This document shows, piece after piece, positions 12,730 to 16,025 of a DNA stretch of 16,025 bases. A program made the position numbers and the translations under genes. How positions within the stretch are numbered: position 1 is the stretch's first letter; each line of letters starts with the position of its first letter. Source of the DNA: DATKMG01 sp035541995 (GTDB lineage Bacteria; Acidobacteriota; Terriglobia; Versatilivoradales; Versatilivoraceae); the NCBI GenBank assembly GCA_035541995.1, contig DATKMG010000728.1, positions 1-16,025 of the forward strand, given 5' to 3'. The notes below the pieces were generated by a model. That model searched no databases and had not been told where the DNA came from. It saw only the letters and a list, made by a program, of their open reading frames with translations.

Positions 12730-13503
12730 ATGACGTTTGAAGACTTTTGGAAGCAGCATTACCATTGCGAGTATGACCACGGCACCCCTTATCATAAAGT
12801 AGTCTTTCTTGCCTGGCACGCCCGCGATGACGAAATTGCCGAACTCATCCAACGTGCAGTTGTTAAAATTGGAATTGGCTCTGGAGCTTTAACCAAAGAC
12901 CTTGTATGGTGCGAATGCGGAAGGGGAATCAGCCTGCAAGGGCGATGGGTTTTTTGCCCAAACTGCGGCGGGAAAATCGACCAAGGATCGTACGCGGAAG
13001 CCATTAAAGCTGCCGTGAAAAACGGGGCCAAGGAATACATCGACGCCGACATTGCAAACAACCTCGCCGACCTGCATGAGCAGCTAGAGATAGTTAAAAA
13101 TGACAAGGACAATCTAGAAGTTGAAGTTAAAGACATGCGAGAGCGTGCGGAGAAGGCTGAAGCGGCGTGCATGGAGATATTGAGCGTCGCCGAATCACAT
13201 TCCTGTGGCATCATTCACCAGTCATACGCGGATGGAGCGACCTGTCTTGATGTGATTGAACACGCCAAAAAGTTCCCGGATGAATATATCGAGGAATACA
13301 AATTAAAAGTTTTGCGCGGGGAAAATTGTTGTTTTAGGTGCAAACTGCTCTTCGGGGCGGGCAAGTGCAACCCCGGCTCCGCCCTCCTTGCCGAACTCAC
13401 GCGGCTGCGGGAGAAGGACAAATCGTTGATGGAGGCGGTAAGTAAACTCGGCGGAACAGCGCAACAGCGGATTCAGGAAGCCCTAGCCGCCTATCAGAAG
13501 TAG
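12730..13503 (+). CDS. Hypothetical zinc-ribbon and coiled-coil protein
   Basis: A 257-residue protein with an AAGGAG site 5 bases before the ATG. Residues 61-79 hold a zinc knuckle pair (CEC...CPNC; Cys61, 63, 76, 79). Residues about 105-150 are a coiled coil (ADLHEQLEIVKNDKDNLEVE). A second Cys group (ENCCFRCKLLFGAGKC) lies around 203-220, followed by a short helical tail. The design suggests a dimer carrying metal-binding ends. No known family or function. Confidence 0.65.
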   Translation: MTFEDFWKQHYHCEYDHGTPYHKVVFLAWHARDDEIAELIQRAVVKIGIGSGALTKDLVWCECGRGISLQGRWVFCPNCGGKIDQGSYAEAIKAAVKNGAKEYIDADIANNLADLHEQLEIVKNDKDNLEVEVKDMRERAEKAEAACMEILSVAESHSCGIIHQSYADGATCLDVIEHAKKFPDEYIEEYKLKVLRGENCCFRCKLLFGAGKCNPGSALLAELTRLREKDKSLMEAVSKLGGTAQQRIQEALAAYQK

Positions 13504-13534
13504 CGCGCAACAGCCAACCATCATCGGAGGCGCA

Positions 13535-13762
13535 TTGAAATACCTTTCATCGCTGGCAATCGGCATCCTCGCTGTCTCAAATTGGTCGTGGTCAACTGAG
13601 GTCGCGTGTCTGCTGGCCTTGGTGACGTTCTGGCCGGATCTTGGCGAATTGACCGAGAAAGTATACCAATCGTGGGAACTCCTTAGACTGGAGAGAGCCG
13701 CGGCGAAAAGCCTGCATTTCGAGGCGCGGCCAGAGATTGCCTGGAGATACTGGCACGGATAA
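13535..13762 (+). CDS. Small predicted membrane protein (TTG start)
   Basis: A 75-residue protein. The TTG start is supported by CGGAGG just upstream, and no ATG lies in frame. Residues about 4-33 are hydrophobic (LSSLAIGILAVSNW, then VACLLALVTFW), enough for one membrane helix or a short hairpin. The rest is charged and helical. Function unknown. It is the last gene before the second copy of the 20-base element. Confidence 0.5.
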   Translation: MKYLSSLAIGILAVSNWSWSTEVACLLALVTFWPDLGELTEKVYQSWELLRLERAAAKSLHFEARPEIAWRYWHG

Positions 13763-13768
13763 CGGTTT

Positions 13769-13788
13769 TTATTGTATTTAATAAAAAG
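13769..13788 (+). promoter_or_regulatory. 20-base AT-rich element, copy 2
   Basis: Exact copy of the element at 8721-8740, in the 40-base gap before the HNH gene at 13803. A T run (13766-13770) leads into it, and an AAAGG ribosome site follows. Two exact copies, each just before a start codon, suggest a shared promoter or translation signal. Confidence 0.5.
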
Positions 13789-13802
13789 AAAGGCTGAAAA
13801 CG

Positions 13803-14306
13803 ATGGAAACCCTGCAACTAGACCTGCTCTCGGGCTTGAAGCCGAAGGAAGCAGCGTTATTCAAGAAGCGCTCGCAGCAGTTGATCTCCAATCTCAATGC
13901 GAGGATGCGGAAAAAGGGCTTTGATGGAAGGATTCCCCTACCGCAAGGCCGGCAAGTGCTTGCGGAGTGCGTAGGCCGTCCATGTCGGTACTGTGGGGAG
14001 AAGATCAAGGCATCCACCATGAGCCCCGACCATCCCACCCCGATATCGAAGGGAGGAGACCCCTGGGTCATCGAGGGGATCTGTATATCATGCAACCACA
14101 TCAAGGGGGAACTGACGGCCGAGGAATTCACGAAGTTTTCCCTTCACCTGAAGACGTACTCACCCTCTACAGAGAGGTATATCCGCGGAATGATGAAGGG
14201 GGGGGCAGCCTACCAGCGCGTGCTGGCAATCTCCAGGTCAAAGTTTGCGCAAAAAAGAGCAATGGAACAGCAGGTCAGAGACGTAGGGGTAGAGGATTTC
14301 ACCTAG
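13803..14306 (+). CDS. HNH endonuclease
   Basis: A 167-residue protein. A helical N-terminus (about 1-50) precedes an HNH domain with Cys61/Cys64 (CRYCGEK), Asp76-His77 (SPDHPTPISKGG), and Cys94/Cys97 with Asn98, His99 (CISCNHIKG). All expected residues are present. Sampled GC is about 62% (13921-13980), unlike the AT-rich homing enzymes elsewhere here, so this looks like a resident phage nuclease. It has its own putative promoter element. A run of eight G bases (14198-14205) lies near the C-terminus; the -1 frame beyond it stays open to 14449, so slippage would give a longer, Arg-rich tail. Confidence 0.85.
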   Translation: METLQLDLLSGLKPKEAALFKKRSQQLISNLNARMRKKGFDGRIPLPQGRQVLAECVGRPCRYCGEKIKASTMSPDHPTPISKGGDPWVIEGICISCNHIKGELTAEEFTKFSLHLKTYSPSTERYIRGMMKGGAAYQRVLAISRSKFAQKRAMEQQVRDVGVEDFT

Positions 14307-14432
14307 AAGCGGATCACGAGGCGCCAGAGTACCAGGCAGTTCGCCGGCTCGCAATGGTGAAAGTGGTAGAACCTGAACCCTCCGCAACCTGTCCAACTAA
14401 AGACGACATAGGGACGCATAATCATGTTTTTT

Positions 14433-14639
14433 TTACACCTTCTCGGTAGAGTTCGTTTGCTGGATGGCAAGTGGGCGAAACGGGCAGGTATCTTTCACGC
14501 TCCAACTATCGACCACCATTTCACTGATCTCGCCCAGTGCCCGAACACTCGCAAGCGCGGAAGAATTTAGTGCTTCCAGCCGTTCCGCCTCTTCACCGTC
14601 TGCGGCCATCCGTTCAATAACCTCTTCAATGTCGCGCAT
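14433..14639 (-). CDS. Small hypothetical protein, last gene of the minus-strand operon
   Basis: A 68-residue protein with a GCGGAGG site upstream of its ATG. The acidic helical N-terminus (MRDIEEVIERMAADGEEAERL) is followed by a short polar tail. Its stop codon overlaps a run of eight T bases on the plus strand (14427-14434). It converges with the HNH gene 126 bases away; no hairpin terminator is visible between them. No family recognised. Confidence 0.55.
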   Translation of the reverse strand: MRDIEEVIERMAADGEEAERLEALNSSALASVRALGEISEMVVDSWSVKDTCPFRPLAIQQTNSTEKV

Positions 14640-14660
14640 TAGAAAAACCTCCGCAGCCGT

Positions 14661-14918
14661 TCAAATTAAGTTTGCCCGATTAAGGCTCCCGGGCTTTGAA
14701 TATCCATCCTTTGTTCGGACGGTTCCCCAAGCCATGAACCAGGCGCGGCCATCGTGTTTGTCCGCGATAGACAGAGCCTTTTCGACCATTGCTAAGGCTT
14801 CGGCATGGGTAGGGTAGGGTCCAGCCATGTAGTACAAAGACGGCCCATCGACGGCGGTAACATAATAGTTCCCAGGTTCAGGGCAAGTTTCGCTGGTGCA
14901 GCAATGCGCGGATTCCAT
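14661..14918 (-). CDS. Small hypothetical phage protein
   Basis: An 85-residue protein. The start at 14918 lies just after the upstream gene's stop. The core (YYVTAVDGPSLYYMAGPYPTH, then ALAMVEKALSIADK and RAWFMAWGTVR) resembles small phage proteins with an AGPY...EAL..V pattern that I have seen in other phage early regions, but no function is known. Cys6, Cys7 and Cys12 precede the core. Confidence 0.65.
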   Translation of the reverse strand: MESAHCCTSETCPEPGNYYVTAVDGPSLYYMAGPYPTHAEALAMVEKALSIADKHDGRAWFMAWGTVRTKDGYSKPGSLNRANLI

Positions 14919-14919
14919 G

Positions 14920-15201
14920 TTAGTTGACCCCCTTATAATCTTTGGGGCCACGAAGCCCGCGGCCGAAGTGGGGAAGCAACTCGACGGAGCATGAGCGATC
15001 CGTCCAGCAGCGCCCATTGTAGGAGAGGAAGGCAGTTTCCCGGTCGTCATCCAGGATCAGGCCGCACTCAGGGCCCATCTCGGATGACGCCAAGGAATTA
15101 CTGTCACGCCAGCTTTCGAAGTAGGTTTGGGCGGTTTCAAGCGAGTCAACGGGAACCCGCAGCCGGCATTTCGAATACGTTGTGCTGAGGATGAGAGTCA
15201 T
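14920..15201 (-). CDS. Small hypothetical protein
   Basis: A 93-residue protein. The ATG at 15201 is chosen because AAGGAG stands just upstream on this strand; an upstream in-frame start at 15261 has none. It is rich in charged and polar residues, with several Cys but no clear CxxC pair, and holds a short beta-type segment (CGLILDDD). One base separates its stop from the next start. No family recognised. Confidence 0.6.
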   Translation of the reverse strand: MTLILSTTYSKCRLRVPVDSLETAQTYFESWRDSNSLASSEMGPECGLILDDDRETAFLSYNGRCWTDRSCSVELLPHFGRGLRGPKDYKGVN

Positions 15202-15277
15202 CTTGCATCTCCTTGTCAGGTGGTAACTTCCCGTGCGGCCCATCAGGAGGATGAACCGCAAAGCAAGCGGCCATAGG

Positions 15278-15457
15278 TTAGAGCGACAGGACGGCGCCCA
15301 ACGTAGCGGCTATCCCGAAGACGCCAACGAGGCCCATCAGGATACCGATCAGTTCATGCCGCCTGTGACTGTACTCCCAAAACCCCTGCAAGAGAAGTCC
15401 AGTTGACAGCGCAAGCATCACGATAGGTACAACGTCGATTTTCCAATCTCCGCTCAT
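15278..15457 (-). CDS. Small membrane protein, two predicted helices
   Basis: A 59-residue protein starting in an ATGA overlap with the gene before it. It has two hydrophobic stretches: VVPIVMLALSTGLLLQGF (about 10-27) and LIGILMGLVGVFGIAATLG (about 37-55), joined by a short charged loop (EYSHRRHE). It likely forms a membrane hairpin. Function unknown; small phage early membrane proteins sometimes block superinfection, but nothing here proves that. Confidence 0.6.
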   Translation of the reverse strand: MSGDWKIDVVPIVMLALSTGLLLQGFWEYSHRRHELIGILMGLVGVFGIAATLGAVLSL

Positions 15458-15699
15458 CGATGCGCCTCGTAAATCTCGTCGGCAACCTGGTGGGGAGTCT
15501 TCATGGCCGAAAGTCCCCTGATAATCTCCAAGTCCACGGCTGCATTCGCCCTGTAACTCTTTGGGGCGTCGGGATAATACCACTGGCGGAATCGGTCAGA
15601 GCCAGTGGAAACCCGATGGAAGAGAAGGTTGGACGCCTGGGTATGAAGCTCCTCCATTTGAGAAACCTGATTGTCGGAAAAAAATTTAACCACAGTCAT
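15454..15699 (-). CDS. Small hypothetical protein
   Basis: An 81-residue protein with an AAAGGAG site upstream and ATGA overlaps at both ends, so it is tightly coupled within the operon. It is helical at the front (QMEELHTQASNLLF) and at the end (TPHQVADEIYEAHR). No known motif. Confidence 0.6.
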   Translation of the reverse strand: MTVVKFFSDNQVSQMEELHTQASNLLFHRVSTGSDRFRQWYYPDAPKSYRANAAVDLEIIRGLSAMKTPHQVADEIYEAHR

Positions 15700-15932
15700 A
15701 GAGATGATCTCCTTTGTTTGGATTTGGCAATCTTTTCAGCGCGGCGGGCGCGGTCGGCCAATTTCGCTCCCAGGTCCATCACGGCATCGTAAGGAACCTC
15801 AAACCCGCTCCGCTTCCCCTTAAGCCGAACGTGCAAGGAGAAAGCTTGGAGGTCCACAACGATGTGCCGTCCGCGATAGGAGCAAGAAGTCTCATAGCGT
15901 TTTCGGCGTTTGGCAGTGGCAAGTAAGGTCAT
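15696..15932 (-). CDS. Small hypothetical protein, first gene of the minus-strand operon
   Basis: A 78-residue basic protein. The ATG at 15932 has a GGAG 8-10 bases upstream; an earlier TTG in frame is less likely. It has a beta-rich middle (YRGRHIVVDL, then FEVPYDAVMDLGAKLADRA) and a very basic C-terminus. Similar short proteins occur in phage early operons, as I recall, with unknown role. It may touch nucleic acid given its charge, but this is only inference. Confidence 0.6.
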   Translation of the reverse strand: MTLLATAKRRKRYETSCSYRGRHIVVDLQAFSLHVRLKGKRSGFEVPYDAVMDLGAKLADRARRAEKIAKSKQRRSSL

Positions 15933-15965
15933 CACAAATCTCCAATCTGGCGTCAATCACGCCGA

Positions 15966-15992
15966 TCCGCTCATTGCCGATCAATAAGCGGA
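15966..15992 (-). promoter_or_regulatory. Large inverted repeat upstream of the minus-strand operon
   Basis: Two 10-base arms around a 7-base centre: on the minus strand TCCGCTTATT, GATCGGC, AATGAGCGGA, pairing fully with one G-T. It lies 34 bases upstream of the first gene start. It could be a repressor operator or an RNA hairpin in the leader. GCCGATC also occurs as a direct repeat at 15961-15967 and in the centre (15976-15982). Confidence 0.45.
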
Positions 15993-16025
15993 GCGCCGAC
16001 CTACCCCCAATACCTGCAAGCCCCT

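Noticed and set aside
13967..14449. 160-codon frame overlapping the HNH gene
   Set aside because: The HNH frame carries all catalytic residues; this one is considered only as a possible frameshift tail.
14354..14449. 31-codon frame after the HNH gene
   Set aside because: No ribosome site and no recognisable motif.
1..16025. CRISPR array, rRNA, tRNA, insertion sequence
   Set aside because: Looked for spaced repeats, tRNA T-loops with paired stems, and transposase motifs; none found.

Overview
The window looks like the early/middle region of a tailed-phage genome (free phage or prophage). No specific host can be named from the sequence. The evidence is very tight gene packing with TGATG, TAATG and ATGA overlaps, many short unannotated genes, a phage-type recombination and replication block, phage families DUF5131 (Gp37/Gp68) and DUF4326, and several HNH/homing-type endonucleases. 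No rRNA, tRNA, CRISPR array, insertion sequence or structural/lysis gene is visible.

Layout. (1) 1-447: 3' part of an AT-rich HNH endonuclease cut by the left edge. (2) 413-5548: recombination/DNA-processing block, comprising a RecB-like PD-(D/E)XK nuclease, a small unknown protein, a coiled-coil protein with a phage recombination-accessory-type C-terminus, an 81-residue protein with an SSB-like acidic tail, and a HerA/FtsK-type ATPase. The ATPase gene is interrupted just after its Walker B motif by a 351-residue intein carrying a LAGLIDADG endonuclease. (3) 5554-7877: an unknown gene, a structured intergenic stretch of consecutive hairpins, a DnaD/DnaT-like replication protein, a putative helicase loader with a zinc ribbon, and two small genes. 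(4) 7878-8210: the only gene gap over 300 bases, with a possible three-way-junction RNA. (5) 8211-13762: accessory genes including DUF5131 and DUF4326, a cluster of small Cys-rich zinc-type proteins and a second AT-rich multi-zinc HNH endonuclease. (6) 13803-14306: a GC-rich HNH gene with its own upstream element. (7) 14433-15932: a minus-strand operon of six small genes, convergent with the plus-strand genes and preceded by a large inverted repeat.

How it may work together (inference). The nuclease, coiled-coil, SSB-tail and HerA genes could form a DNA end-processing and recombination unit. The 6337 and 6807 genes would recruit the replicative helicase. Selfish endonucleases (left-edge HNH, intein, 11245 HNH) have invaded this block and stand out by lower GC content. 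The most notable items are the intein in a HerA-like ATPase, the hairpin-rich leader in front of the replication gene, and an exact 20-base element duplicated 5 kb apart in front of two unrelated genes.
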